Shown here in pieces: positions 17,467 through 27,586 of a stretch of 31,977 nt of DNA. Origin of the DNA: a virus; IMG/VR virus record IMGVR_UViG_3300030060_003830, positions 1-31,977 of that record; one strand, 5' to 3'. The notes under the pieces were generated by a model, which was not told the origin of the DNA, ran no database searches, and worked only from the letters and a program-made list of their open reading frames with translations. The position numbers and the translations under genes were made by a program. The first letter of the stretch is position 1; every line of letters starts with the position of its first letter.

Positions 17467-18765
17467 ATGACAGTCAGTAGCACTACAACAAAAGTCAGCT
17501 ATAGTGGTGATGGCACTACCTCTGCTTTTGCCTATAGCTTTAAAATATTCAATGATAGTGATTTAGTAATTATTGTTCGTAACAATACAACAGGTGCAGA
17601 AACCACTAAAACACTCAACACCGATTATCTTGTAAGTAATGCTGGTGAGTCCGATGGTGGCACAGTTACCTTTAAGTTTGATACAGGCAACTCTGGCGAT
17701 AGTAACTACGATACAACAGACAGAAGACCGCAAAGCGGTGAGACGGTATTGTTAAAACGTGTAATGACACTTACGCAAAACACAGACTATACGCCCAATG
17801 ATAGCTTTCCGGCAGCAGCGCATGAAGAAGCATTGGATAAACTGACTTTTATTCAACAGCAACAGCAGGAAGAAATAGACAGAACATTTAAGTTTGCAGA
17901 AACCGATACAGGTACAATAACCATTCCAACATCCACAGAAAGGGCTAGTAAATATCTAGGATTTGATACCAATGGTGATGTTATAGCAGTAGCTGGAACA
18001 GCCGATGTAACACCAATATCCACCTTTGCTGCTACCATTGTAGATGACACCAGCGCATCTGCGGTACGAACAACCATTGGTTTAGGAAATCTTTCTACTC
18101 TTAACACAGTAGGCTCTACACAAATTGATGATAATTCGGTAACAGCAAGTGAATTAAATATATCCGGCAATGGTACATCTGGTCAGTCTATTGTTTCAGA
18201 TGGTGATGGTTCTTTTAGTTATGTAAGTGTTCCTGCTTTTGTTTCTGGAATGGTAATGCCTTACGCTGGTACATCCGCCCCTACTGGATTCTTATTGTGT
18301 GGTGGTCAAGCTGTTAGTCGTACAACCTATTCTGATTTGTTTGCCGTGATTGGCACAACCTATGGTGTTGGCGATGGTTCATCTACATTTAATTTGCCAG
18401 ACTTACAGGGTCGTGTTGTTGCTGGAAAAGATGATATGTCTGGGTCAAGTGCAAACAGGCTGACGGATGCCGTAACTGGTGGTTTAAATGGTGATACATT
18501 AGGTGATACTGGCGGTACAGAATCGCATACATTAACAAGCGCACAATCTGGATTACCTCAGCATAACCATTCAGCTACAACAAACTTAACTATCGCTGGT
18601 AGTTCTGGTGGTTCAACTGGTATTCTAACTGACTCAAGCAGGTCTACAAGTTCTAGTACGAGTTTTTCAAGTACATCAATCGGTAATGCAGGACCAACAG
18701 ACGCATCTGCAGCACACAACAACGTACAACCAACAATTATTCTCAACTATATTATAAAGACGTAG
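17467..18765 (+). CDS. Tail fibre 1: T7-type anchor plus tail-collar domain
   Basis: This 432-residue protein has an N-terminal T7 gp17-like anchor (about residues 1-140: [57 protein letters not shown]). The anchor ends in a Gln-rich helix that would join it to the tail. The C-terminal half holds a phage tail collar domain (about 258-330: [35 protein letters not shown]). A His-containing tip (LPQHNHS) follows, as in many receptor-binding tips. AGGAG lies seven bases upstream. It is followed after four bases by a second fibre with a related N-terminus, so the two probably share attachment sites. Confidence 0.88.
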   Translation: MTVSSTTTKVSYSGDGTTSAFAYSFKIFNDSDLVIIVRNNTTGAETTKTLNTDYLVSNAGESDGGTVTFKFDTGNSGDSNYDTTDRRPQSGETVLLKRVMTLTQNTDYTPNDSFPAAAHEEALDKLTFIQQQQQEEIDRTFKFAETDTGTITIPTSTERASKYLGFDTNGDVIAVAGTADVTPISTFAATIVDDTSASAVRTTIGLGNLSTLNTVGSTQIDDNSVTASELNISGNGTSGQSIVSDGDGSFSYVSVPAFVSGMVMPYAGTSAPTGFLLCGGQAVSRTTYSDLFAVIGTTYGVGDGSSTFNLPDLQGRVVAGKDDMSGSSANRLTDAVTGGLNGDTLGDTGGTESHTLTSAQSGLPQHNHSATTNLTIAGSSGGSTGILTDSSRSTSSSTSFSSTSIGNAGPTDASAAHNNVQPTIILNYIIKT

Positions 18766-18769
18766 AGCC

Positions 18770-21814
<3,045 letters not shown>

Positions 21815-21850
21815 CGACAACACCAGTTACGGATAAACTTGGACAATAAT

Positions 21851-22402
21851 ATGAGACAAAATTGGCAGTTATGGAGTGGTGCATTATCTAATAATCAAAT
21901 GGCACTTATTACTGAAAAGGCAAATGCTTTGCCTGACGTTAATGCTACAATATTTTCAGATAGCAAAGTAAATTCAGACATCCGTAGGTCAAAAGTAAAA
22001 TGGCTTACCCATGACAATGAGGTAAAAAATTTACTTTGGGGTTATGCAGAGGAAGCAAATCGTAATGCTTTTGGATTTGATGTAAGAAATGTTGGAGATG
22101 TTCAATACACAGAATATCATGCAACTGAAGCAGGTCATTATGATTGGCATCACGATATTCATTGGAATGATGAAAAAGCATTTGATAGAAAATTATCAAT
22201 TACAGTTCAATTAAGTAATCCAGAAAATTATACAGGTGGTCAATTTGAGTTTGGTGAAACCCAAACACCAGATTATCATATATCTACAAAAAAAGGAACT
22301 GTTCTAGTATTTCCTTCTTATTTACAACATAGGGTAACACCAGTTCAAAGTGGCACACGAGTAAGTTTAGTAGCATGGTTTGAAGGACCGAGGTGGAAAT
22401 GA
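21851..22402 (+). CDS. PKHD-type 2OG-Fe(II) oxygenase (prolyl hydroxylase-like)
   Basis: This 183-residue non-haem iron dioxygenase should use 2-oxoglutarate and O2 to hydroxylate a substrate. All key residues are visible: HxD iron ligands H100 and D102 in HYDWHHDIHW, distal H160 in FPSYLQHRVTPV, and R170 (GTRVSLVAWFEGP) for 2-oxoglutarate. The GGQFEF and LSITVQLSNPENYTGG segments are typical of the phage PKHD family. The ATG at 21851 is preferred to an upstream in-frame TTG at 21839. It follows the collagen-like fibre by 36 bases and overlaps the next gene (ATGA). The substrate is unknown; neighbouring collagen-like prolines are an attractive candidate, but phage enzymes of this type occur in many other contexts. 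Confidence 0.92.
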   Translation: MRQNWQLWSGALSNNQMALITEKANALPDVNATIFSDSKVNSDIRRSKVKWLTHDNEVKNLLWGYAEEANRNAFGFDVRNVGDVQYTEYHATEAGHYDWHHDIHWNDEKAFDRKLSITVQLSNPENYTGGQFEFGETQTPDYHISTKKGTVLVFPSYLQHRVTPVQSGTRVSLVAWFEGPRWK

Positions 22403-22851
22403 TTTCATTCAAAGGCACACACCTATTCGACAGACTATGCTGGGCTAAAAAAAACCTTGAGCCACATCAGTCCGACTATCGTGTAGTCTACGAAGATAAC
22501 ATAGACGAGTGCTGTAAAATCCTCGTGCCAGACCCGAACTGGATAGCGTGTGCATTGCAAGGCGGTATCCTACCACCAGTATGGGTTTACTGGGAACTAA
22601 AGAAAGATGAAGCGCAGGAAGATTTTAAGAAACATACTCGTGGTTATCTGTTACATCAGACAGAGCCAATGGAAGCCATGACAGAAGAAGAGGCAATAGA
22701 ATACCTAATTCAAAAAGATGTGCCACAGCATGTTTGGGAAAATTGGGATGAAGGTAATCGCCCGAAGATGGTAATCTGTAGGAAGGATCAACTTCCTGCA
22801 ACTAGAGAGTGGAGAAACGCTTGGCGTATCTCTGAAGAACTGGCCGCATAA
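22399..22851 (+). CDS. Hypothetical protein with C-terminal RNAW motif, 150 aa
   Basis: This 150-residue acidic protein is rich in Trp and Cys (LFDRLCWAKKNLEPHQ, WIACALQGGILPPVWVYWEL). No family is recognised. The last 20 residues contain QLPATREWRNAWRIS, which matches a motif near the N-terminus of the following gene (SIPSNRDFRNAWSLSG). The ATG overlaps the oxygenase stop (ATGA), with AGGTGG upstream. Codons are richer in C-endings than those of its neighbours. By position it is a tail-fibre-linked accessory or structural protein. Confidence 0.7.
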   Translation: MISFKGTHLFDRLCWAKKNLEPHQSDYRVVYEDNIDECCKILVPDPNWIACALQGGILPPVWVYWELKKDEAQEDFKKHTRGYLLHQTEPMEAMTEEEAIEYLIQKDVPQHVWENWDEGNRPKMVICRKDQLPATREWRNAWRISEELAA

Positions 22852-22862
22852 AGGAGACTTAG

Positions 22863-23240
22863 ATGGCTGTAATAACAAATATTGTAGACAAAGATGGCAA
22901 TCAGATAGATAGTTCAGTAGCTACATCTATTCCAAGTAATCGTGATTTCCGAAACGCATGGTCGCTATCTGGCAAGGTTATTTCAGAAGATATCACTAAA
23001 GCCAAAGAATTATTTAAAGATAAAATTAGAGAAGTTCGTGAGCCTTTGTTAGAAGCAGAAGACGTTGCGTACATGAAAGCATTGGAAGCAGATGATGCTA
23101 CAGCAAAAACAAATTCTGTAAATAAGAAAAAAGCATTAAGAGATGCACCAGCGGCACAAGCCATAACAGATGCAACAACGATTGCAGAATTAAAAGCGGC
23201 TTGGGATACAAGCGTATTAGGAGTAAGTCCGTACGCATAG
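22863..23240 (+). CDS. Hypothetical tail-associated protein with RNAW motif, 125 aa
   Basis: This 125-residue protein starts MAVITNIVDKDGNQIDSSVA and then has IPSNRDFRNAWSLSGKVISE (about residues 24-43). A long charged helix follows (ITKAKELFKDKIREVREPLL onward). This combination of an R-x-F-R-x-A-W motif followed by KDKIRxxRxPLL is, as I recall, common in phage tail-region proteins of unknown role, some resembling fibre chaperones. GGAG precedes the start at good spacing. It ends 10 bases before a membrane protein gene. Confidence 0.7.
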   Translation: MAVITNIVDKDGNQIDSSVATSIPSNRDFRNAWSLSGKVISEDITKAKELFKDKIREVREPLLEAEDVAYMKALEADDATAKTNSVNKKKALRDAPAAQAITDATTIAELKAAWDTSVLGVSPYA

Positions 23241-23250
23241 GAGTGATTAA

Positions 23251-23724
23251 ATGGTTGATCCAGTTAGTGCAATAGCGATAGCTGGTACTGCTTTCAATGC
23301 ACTTAAAAGAGGTGTTTCCATAGGCAGAGATATTGAGTCTATGGGCAAGGACTTATCACGATGGATGAGTGCTGTATCTGATATTGACCGCGCACACCAT
23401 GAAGCAAAAAACCCACCTATATTTAAAAAATTATTTAATGGTAAATCTGTTGAACAAGAAGCTATGGAATTATTTACTCAAAAGAAACAGCTTGAGAATC
23501 AACGTGATGAACTTCGTAAATTAATTAGCAGTATGTGTGGTCCTCAAGCATGGCAAGAATTAATCAAGATGGAACGTGATATAAGAAAGCAAAGACAAGA
23601 AACTCTTTATGCCCAAAGAGAAGCGCGTAAACATTTTGCAGAGGCAATAGCTATAATAGTTTTAGTATTAACGGTTGTTGGTTTTTTTCTTTTTGTTTTT
23701 TATCTTTGGCATAATAAGGCTTAG
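23251..23724 (+). CDS. Coiled-coil membrane protein, 157 aa
   Basis: The N-terminus is Ala-rich (MVDPVSAIAIAGTAFNALKR). A long charged coiled coil spans about residues 70-128 (TQKKQLENQRDELRKLISSM, KMERDIRKQRQETLYAQREA). One C-terminal membrane helix follows (AIAIIVLVLTVVGFFLFVFY, about 131-150). The topology suggests a protein anchored by its C-terminus, with the coil on one side of the membrane. Placement before the holin makes a spanin-like or virion-membrane role possible, but no signal peptide or lipobox is visible. Similar proteins appear in marine podoviruses without known function. Confidence 0.7.
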   Translation: MVDPVSAIAIAGTAFNALKRGVSIGRDIESMGKDLSRWMSAVSDIDRAHHEAKNPPIFKKLFNGKSVEQEAMELFTQKKQLENQRDELRKLISSMCGPQAWQELIKMERDIRKQRQETLYAQREARKHFAEAIAIIVLVLTVVGFFLFVFYLWHNKA

Positions 23725-23726
23725 AA

Positions 23727-24056
23727 ATGATACAGAAGAAACTAGAAAAAGATAGTAAATATAGTTACTTAGACGCAGATGGCGATGGCATTGTTGATGA
23801 TGATGAAATGCGTTTACATGATATGGAGATGCAGGACAGAAAAGAAAATGCACAGCTTCGTAAACTAACTGCACAAAGACGCATGGCAACAGCCGTGTTG
23901 TGTTTCATGGCAATCTATACTTTGCTAATGTTTGCACCGTTCATACCAGACACACGCATCAAACTTCTTACTGACCTGTCAAACTTGCTATATATAACAG
24001 GCGGTGGTATCGTAGGAGCATACATGGGTGTAAGCGCATGGATGAGTAAAAAATGA
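23727..24056 (+). CDS. EF-hand-like two-TM membrane protein, 109 aa
   Basis: The N-terminus carries one canonical EF-hand/dockerin-like loop, DADGDGIVDDDE (residues 16-27), with acidic residues at the calcium-ligand positions and a terminal Glu. A charged helix follows, then two membrane segments (about 53-71 and 83-103). The loop suggests Ca2+ binding on the soluble side; the membrane part resembles holin-like phage proteins. It overlaps the next gene by four bases (ATGA). A calcium-tuned lysis or membrane role is inference. Confidence 0.75.
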   Translation: MIQKKLEKDSKYSYLDADGDGIVDDDEMRLHDMEMQDRKENAQLRKLTAQRRMATAVLCFMAIYTLLMFAPFIPDTRIKLLTDLSNLLYITGGGIVGAYMGVSAWMSKK

Positions 24057-24271
24057 TAGATATACATCACACAGTAGAAATAGCTTATGTGTTAGTTATT
24101 TCCATGTGGGGTAATACAGGTCAGGATTGGGAATATATAGGCAATCAAATTGTGTTGCAACAACCGATGACCCTAGACCAATGTGAGTATTTGATTGATG
24201 AGACAATGTGGCAAGCCTTTTATAATAACGAATATTATAAATTAATGGCTCATTGTTACCCAGAGGACTAA
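24053..24271 (+). CDS. Small hypothetical protein, 72 aa
   Basis: This 72-residue acidic protein is rich in aromatic residues. It has a short hydrophobic N-terminal stretch (VEIAYVLVISMWG) that could be a weak signal or membrane segment, then DQCEYLIDETMWQAFYNNEY and CYPED. Two cysteines in the second half could pair if it is exported. It overlaps the upstream gene by four bases and ends three bases before the holin. No family is recognised. Its place within the lysis set hints at a periplasmic accessory. Confidence 0.65.
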   Translation: MIDIHHTVEIAYVLVISMWGNTGQDWEYIGNQIVLQQPMTLDQCEYLIDETMWQAFYNNEYYKLMAHCYPED

Positions 24272-24274
24272 CAC

Positions 24275-24640
24275 ATGATAGGTATTATTGGTAAGATTTT
24301 AGGTTCTGACAAAATTTTATCCAAGGGTATGGATTTGATTGACTCCATGCATACGTCTGAAACAGAAGCTATTGAAGCAAAAACTCAAGCAAAAGTAGAA
24401 CTGATGAAAAGCTACGCACCATTTAAAGTGGCTCAAAGGTATCTTGCTTTGATGTTTGGTGGTACATTTTTGATATCTTTTTTTCTTGTATTATCGATGA
24501 CAATGTTTGGTTATGGTAATACTATTGAAATAAAGATGGTCTTATCTGATTTTTATATTGGTGAGATAATGTTATTAATTATTGGTTTTTACTTTGGCGG
24601 TGGATTAGCTGAATCAATAAAAAGAAAGCCAAAAGAATGA
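24275..24640 (+). CDS. Holin, GTA-type 3TM-like
   Basis: This 121-residue protein has an amphipathic N-terminus (MIGIIGKILGSDKILSKGMD) and a helical, lysine-bearing middle with the family-like segment KSYAPFKVAQRYLALMFGG. Two clear membrane helices follow (about 55-76 and 91-110), and it ends in a basic tail (ESIKRKPKE). The layout matches the GTA_holin_3TM type found in marine phages. It should open the inner membrane so that the lysozyme encoded about 650 bases downstream can reach the cell wall. The stop overlaps the start of the next gene (ATGA). Confidence 0.78.
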   Translation: MIGIIGKILGSDKILSKGMDLIDSMHTSETEAIEAKTQAKVELMKSYAPFKVAQRYLALMFGGTFLISFFLVLSMTMFGYGNTIEIKMVLSDFYIGEIMLLIIGFYFGGGLAESIKRKPKE

Positions 24641-24816
24641 GAAAGTTTGCAAAAGTTCCAAAGACAAAAGGTGGTGTGCCAAAGAAATATGTGCGTGGCG
24701 CAAAGAATCCAAAAGCACGAGAAGCAGAGATAAAACGTACTGCTAAACTGTATCGACAAGGTAAACTCACACCAGCGATGATGGATAGAATCAGCAAGAT
24801 AAGGAGCAAAGGATGA
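24637..24816 (+). CDS. Small basic protein 1, 59 aa
   Basis: This 59-residue, strongly basic protein starts MRKFAKVPKTKGGVPKKYVR and ends RISKIRSKG. The second half is probably helical (REAEIKRTAKLYRQGKLTP). The start overlaps the holin stop and the stop overlaps the next start, both as ATGA. It is the first of six tiny Lys/Arg-rich proteins around the lysozyme. No family is recognised. Possible roles are nucleic-acid binding, a packaged basic peptide, or a membrane-active lysis helper. Confidence 0.7.
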   Translation: MRKFAKVPKTKGGVPKKYVRGAKNPKAREAEIKRTAKLYRQGKLTPAMMDRISKIRSKG

Positions 24817-25055
24817 GCAAAGCAGCCGTTGTAGCAAAGTATTCTAAGTCATCTGGTATATCAAAATCAACATTAGGCAAGGTATATCAAAGAGGATTAG
24901 GAGCATATTATTCTGCTGGTAGCAGACCCAAAGTATCAGCACATCAATGGGCGGCTGGAAGAGTACGGTCATTTGCAACAGGTAAAGGTGGCGCACGAAA
25001 AGCAGATGCCGATTTAATCCGAGGTGGTAAAAAGAAAAAGGCAAAAAAGAAATGA
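24813..25055 (+). CDS. Small basic protein 2, 80 aa (DUF5872-like)
   Basis: This 80-residue basic protein has the pattern SAHQWAAGRVRSFATGKGGA followed by RKADADLIRGG and an oligolysine tail (KKKKAKKK). I associate this W-x-x-GRV-x-SF...KAD-x-DL pattern with a small phage/viral domain (DUF5872-like) of unknown role. It is linked by ATGA overlaps to both neighbours. The start is preceded by AAGGAGCAAAGG. The lysine tail suggests binding to nucleic acid or another polyanion. Confidence 0.7.
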   Translation: MSKAAVVAKYSKSSGISKSTLGKVYQRGLGAYYSAGSRPKVSAHQWAAGRVRSFATGKGGARKADADLIRGGKKKKAKKK

Positions 25056-25177
25056 TGACGAAACAGCAAAAAGCAAAGGTCAAAAAGGTAGCATCAGGCT
25101 TGCGAAAGGCATCACGTTCACACGCTGGGCAAGCCAAAACATTACAATCTTTGTTGAAAAAGAAAGGTAAGAAATAA
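25052..25177 (+). CDS. Small basic protein 3, 41 aa
   Basis: This 41-residue peptide starts MMTKQQKAKVKKVASGLRKA and ends LKKKGKK. It has almost no acidic residues and would form a cationic amphipathic helix. It starts inside the upstream stop (ATGA) and its stop shares a base with the next start (TAATG). No family is recognised. It was accepted as a gene because of the unbroken coupling chain and the basic composition common to the whole cluster. Confidence 0.6.
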   Translation: MMTKQQKAKVKKVASGLRKASRSHAGQAKTLQSLLKKKGKK

Positions 25178-25302
25178 TGCCAGGTAAAAAACTATCGCCA
25201 AAGCAAATGAAAATAGCCAGAGTAGCATCACCAAGAAATAAAATTACAGGTGCTGATTTTAAAAAACTAAAAAAAGGCAAGAAGAAAAATGGACGTGGAT
25301 AA
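25177..25302 (+). CDS. Small basic protein 4, 41 aa
   Basis: The peptide starts MPGKKLSPKQMKIARVASPR and ends in a lysine-rich tail (KKLKKGKKKNGRG). Its segment KIARVASPRNKITGADFKKL looks like a short conserved phage peptide, but no family is recognised. It starts by one-base overlap with the upstream stop and overlaps the lysozyme gene by 14 bases. Its very high charge is comparable with the neighbouring basic proteins. Confidence 0.6.
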   Translation: MPGKKLSPKQMKIARVASPRNKITGADFKKLKKGKKKNGRG

Positions 25303-25756
25303 ACTGCGAGAGCAGTTAGCCGAAGACGAGGGCTGTAAATACGAGATATATCTTGACCATTTGGGATTGCCTACATTTGGTATTGGACATTTAATTACCA
25401 AAGATGACCCAGAATGTAACATGGAAGTTGGTACAGTTATTGAACAGAATCGTGTGCAGTCTGCTTTTAATTTAGATATTGCTGTAACGATGGAAGATTG
25501 TCACAGATTATACAAAGACTTCAAAAAGTTGCCAGAGGAAGTTCAATTAATTGTAGCAAACATGATGTTTAATCTGGGATATCCAAGACTATCTAAGTTC
25601 AAAGGCATGAAGGCAAATGTAGATGCACGAGATTGGTCTGGTGCTGCCGATGAAATGGTAGATTCAAAGTGGTACACACAAGTGCCAAACAGAGCAAGAC
25701 GTTTAGTTGAAAGAATGAGACAGGTAGATGGTAGCCAAACGGTTTCAGAATCCTAA
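25289..25756 (+). CDS. Endolysin, T4-type lysozyme (GH24)
   Basis: This 155-residue muramidase cleaves peptidoglycan during lysis. The T4 catalytic triad is present with exact spacing: E14, D23 and T29 in EDEGCKYEIYLDHLGLPTFG, followed by IGH. The helical C-terminal domain has the usual VANMMFNLGYPRLSKFKGM segment and an Arg-rich end (VPNRARRLVERMRQV). There is no signal peptide, so export depends on the holin at 24275-24640. It is embedded between genes for tiny basic proteins, overlapping the one before by 14 bases and the one after by 29. Confidence 0.95.
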   Translation: MDVDKLREQLAEDEGCKYEIYLDHLGLPTFGIGHLITKDDPECNMEVGTVIEQNRVQSAFNLDIAVTMEDCHRLYKDFKKLPEEVQLIVANMMFNLGYPRLSKFKGMKANVDARDWSGAADEMVDSKWYTQVPNRARRLVERMRQVDGSQTVSES

Positions 25757-26015
25757 AGGTGGATTGAACGCTGCTGGTAGAGCGCACTTCAAGCGTACTA
25801 CAGGAGCTAATTTAAAACGTCCTGTAAAATCGGGAGATAATCCAAGACGCGCTAGTTTTTTAGCAAGAATGGGGAATGTGAAAGGGAAAGAACGTGACAG
25901 TAAGGGAAAGCCTACGAGATTACTACTTAGCCTTCGTGCGTGGGGTGCAAGCAGTAAAGCGGATGCTCGTGCGAAAGCAGCAGCCATCAGCAAACGAAAC
26001 AAAGCCAAAAAGTAA
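25728..26015 (+). CDS. Basic protein 5, 95 aa (DUF6321-like)
   Basis: This 95-residue protein carries FQNPKGGLNAAGRAHFKRTT followed by RRASFLARMGNVKG and a C-terminal LRAWGASSKADARAKAAAIS stretch. I associate this GGLxAxGRxxFKRxTGxxLKxPV...RRxSFxARM pattern with a small DUF6321-like family seen in phages and marine metagenomes. Its function is unknown. It is highly basic and ends KRNKAKK. It overlaps the lysozyme by 29 bases. The lack of membrane segments argues against a holin role. Confidence 0.72.
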   Translation: MVAKRFQNPKGGLNAAGRAHFKRTTGANLKRPVKSGDNPRRASFLARMGNVKGKERDSKGKPTRLLLSLRAWGASSKADARAKAAAISKRNKAKK

Positions 26016-26055
26016 AGAAGTACAGTATTTAAAAGGTACAAAAAAGGAGAAGAAA

Positions 26056-26166
26056 ATGTATGGTTCTATGAGAAGTAAACCAACCAAATCAAAAGCTATG
26101 AAAAAGCAAGCTGCTACAGCCATGTCTATGAAGAAAGCTAAGAAAAAACCTAAGAAAAAGATGTAA
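26056..26166 (+). CDS. Small basic protein 6, 36 aa
   Basis: This 36-residue peptide, MYGSMRSKPTKSKAMKKQAA to KKAKKKPKKKM, is nearly one third lysine with many methionines and alanines. The frame is open upstream to 25894, but the ATG at 26056 has a clear AAGGAGAAGAAA ribosome binding site and is chosen. It is the last gene of the late unit. The terminator at 26384 lies beyond a convergent gene. The function is unknown; it resembles histone-like or protamine-like tails only in composition. Confidence 0.6.
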   Translation: MYGSMRSKPTKSKAMKKQAATAMSMKKAKKKPKKKM

Positions 26167-26361
26167 TTAAAAGAAACCTCTTCTCCAACCACTTATATTT
26201 TTAGCTACTTTAGAGCTAGTTTTTGCTCTTGTTTGTCGTGTAGGTTTTGGTGGTTGAAAGTTAATGACTTCATCTTTTAATTTTTTTAATTCTTCACGGA
26301 AATTTTCTATTTCTTTTTTTGAATTTTCATTGTATGGTTTATTGAGCGAAGTTTTTATCAT
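26167..26361 (-). CDS. Small coiled-coil protein, 64 aa, convergent
   Basis: This 64-residue frame has a helical, charged segment (NSKKEIENFREELKKLKDEV, about residues 13-32) and then a Pro/Thr/Arg/Lys-rich tail ending WRRGFF. The ribosome binding site is strong (GGGAGGAAATCC before ATG). It lies directly downstream, on the minus strand, of the terminator hairpin at 26384-26422, so its expression needs read-through or its own promoter. Its stop abuts the stop of the rightward gene ending at 26166. No family is recognised. Confidence 0.6.
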   Translation of the reverse strand: MIKTSLNKPYNENSKKEIENFREELKKLKDEVINFQPPKPTRQTRAKTSSKVAKNISGWRRGFF

Positions 26362-26383
26362 GGATTTCCTCCCTATTAAAACT

Positions 26384-26422
26384 CCCTGTGTAGGTTTGAT
26401 TGTTGCCTACACAGGGTTTTTT
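26384..26422 (+). terminator. Strong rho-independent terminator, probably bidirectional
   Basis: A perfect 11-bp stem (CCCTGTGTAGG with CCTACACAGGG), an 11-base loop and six T residues on the plus strand are present. On the minus strand the stem is followed by GAGTTTT, so it can also end the leftward unit, whose last gene stops at 26424. Confidence 0.88.
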
Positions 26423-26423
26423 A

Positions 26424-26729
26424 TTATAGCCTTCTTATCGCTGGTTTAACTGGCAATCCTTGACCATCATCAAACACTTTTGATATACGCATCGTGTATT
26501 TATCACGACCTCGAGCTGTTTGATAATCTGATTTATATATTTGTATTGAATATTCTTGGTCTTTTTCTAACACGATTTCACGAGAATCAATACTTTTTGT
26601 TGTGTTATTCCAATCTCCTAACGTAGTAATAACTTGACACATCGCTTGGGTTCTTGCGTTAGGGTCATCACTATTTCTATCTGGTTCAAATAAAGTTTGT
26701 TGTAAGATTGGTTCATATGTTTTAGCCAT
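26424..26729 (-). CDS. Hypothetical protein at the end of the recombination unit, 101 aa
   Basis: This 101-residue, mostly beta-like protein starts MAKTYEPILQQTLFEPDRNS and contains IQIYKSDYQTARGRDKYTMR. No family is recognised. It has a good ribosome binding site (GGAGCAAATA) and overlaps the putative annealing protein gene by eight bases. The last codons lie against the terminator at 26384-26422. A role as a ssDNA-binding or recombination accessory is suggested by location only; it lacks an obvious OB-fold signature or acidic C-terminal tip. Confidence 0.65.
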   Translation of the reverse strand: MAKTYEPILQQTLFEPDRNSDDPNARTQAMCQVITTLGDWNNTTKSIDSREIVLEKDQEYSIQIYKSDYQTARGRDKYTMRISKVFDDGQGLPVKPAIRRL

Positions 26730-27447
26730 TATTTGCTCCTTTTTTTCTCTTTTCCTCGTCTTCTAATTCATCCATTTTTTTATTGTATGCAAGGCTGATA
26801 ATTTTGTAATCAGCAGAATATTTTTCTTTAATGATTTCTAGAAACTTGGTATTTTTAGTTAACCACGTATTACCATCTTTTGCATCAACGAGTTTTGCTA
26901 TTTGTTCTGGTATTTGCAACATTAAATATTCTTCTTTTTCAAGCATTTGAGCTTGGTCTTCTGTTAGTGTAGTTTTAATAATTGATACAGAGTTTGGGTC
27001 AGGTTCAAACGGCGGTGGTTCTTCTTGTTTGACTTGCTGCTTTTGTTCAACATGACGATTAGGGTTCTTAAAACTTTCTGCTTCTTCTTCTGAATATACA
27101 AATCCAGATGCACCGATAAGTTTAAGGATTACCCTGTCTTTGGCGCGTTTCTCACTCATGGCAAACGGATAGCTGTTCTTTGAATTGGAAGGGCTTGCCT
27201 CACCAATAGACCATTCTGTTTTATCTCCGTCCGTACCTGTTACACACATAGCAACAAAGCCTTCTTCTACATTGTCTTTTATAACATCTGGTTTTTCAAA
27301 CTGTATGCCGATGTGACTTGCAATGCGTTCAAGAGCATCGTGATAAATAACAGGTGTGCCATGACAATCCCAAGTAGCTTCTTGTTCGGTCATGCCTATC
27401 TTGCTAATCAAGTCTTTAAGATGTTGTGGTATCTGTCTTTTTTTCAT
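26722..27447 (-). CDS. Putative single-strand annealing protein (Rad52/ERF-like)
   Basis: This 241-residue protein has an N-terminal domain with HDALERIASHIGIQFEKPDV and VAMCVTGTDGDKTEWSIGEA, then the segment YPFAMSEKRAKDRVILKLIG (about residues 92-111). The (A/E)-x-x-EKRA-x-x-R motif at the end of the domain resembles phage annealing proteins of the Rad52/ERF type. A charged tail follows (KQQVKQEEPPPFEPDPNSV), and a Lys/Glu-rich helix ends the protein. With the exonuclease two genes upstream it would form a Red-like pair that pairs resected single strands. The family call rests on motif memory and context, so moderate confidence. Confidence 0.6.
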   Translation of the reverse strand: MKKRQIPQHLKDLISKIGMTEQEATWDCHGTPVIYHDALERIASHIGIQFEKPDVIKDNVEEGFVAMCVTGTDGDKTEWSIGEASPSNSKNSYPFAMSEKRAKDRVILKLIGASGFVYSEEEAESFKNPNRHVEQKQQVKQEEPPPFEPDPNSVSIIKTTLTEDQAQMLEKEEYLMLQIPEQIAKLVDAKDGNTWLTKNTKFLEIIKEKYSADYKIISLAYNKKMDELEDEEKRKKGANNG

Positions 27448-27586
27448 TTTTCTGTCTCATTAATTTATTGTTTTCATTGAATAGTGTAAGAAATGCCTGT
27501 AGGTTTTCAGCTAAATCATCCATCTCTTTTGCCATTTTTGATAGTTTAATATCCATAACATCAATTTGTTGTTGAAGTTCATCCAT
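27416..27586 (-). CDS. Small coiled-coil protein, 56 aa
   Basis: This 56-residue protein, MDELQQQIDVMDIKLSKMAK then EMDDLAENLQAFLTLFNENN, has a heptad pattern of hydrophobics and should form a coiled coil. It ends in a basic, Thr-rich tail. The ATG at 27586 is coupled to the exonuclease stop (TAATG) and has GGAG six bases upstream; an ATG four codons earlier is less well placed. It overlaps the following gene by 32 bases. No family is recognised; possibly a partner of the recombination proteins. Confidence 0.65.
   Translation of the reverse strand: MDELQQQIDVMDIKLSKMAKEMDDLAENLQAFLTLFNENNKLMRQKNEKKTDTTTS

Noticed and set aside
25894-26055. N-terminal extension of the 36-residue basic protein
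   Set aside because: It overlaps the preceding gene in another frame and lacks a ribosome binding site, whereas the ATG at 26056 has AAGGAG.
25745-26192. Hydrophobic minus-strand frames opposite the basic proteins
   Set aside because: Lys-rich coding DNA (AAA/AAG) reads as Phe/Leu-rich on the opposite strand; no start signals.
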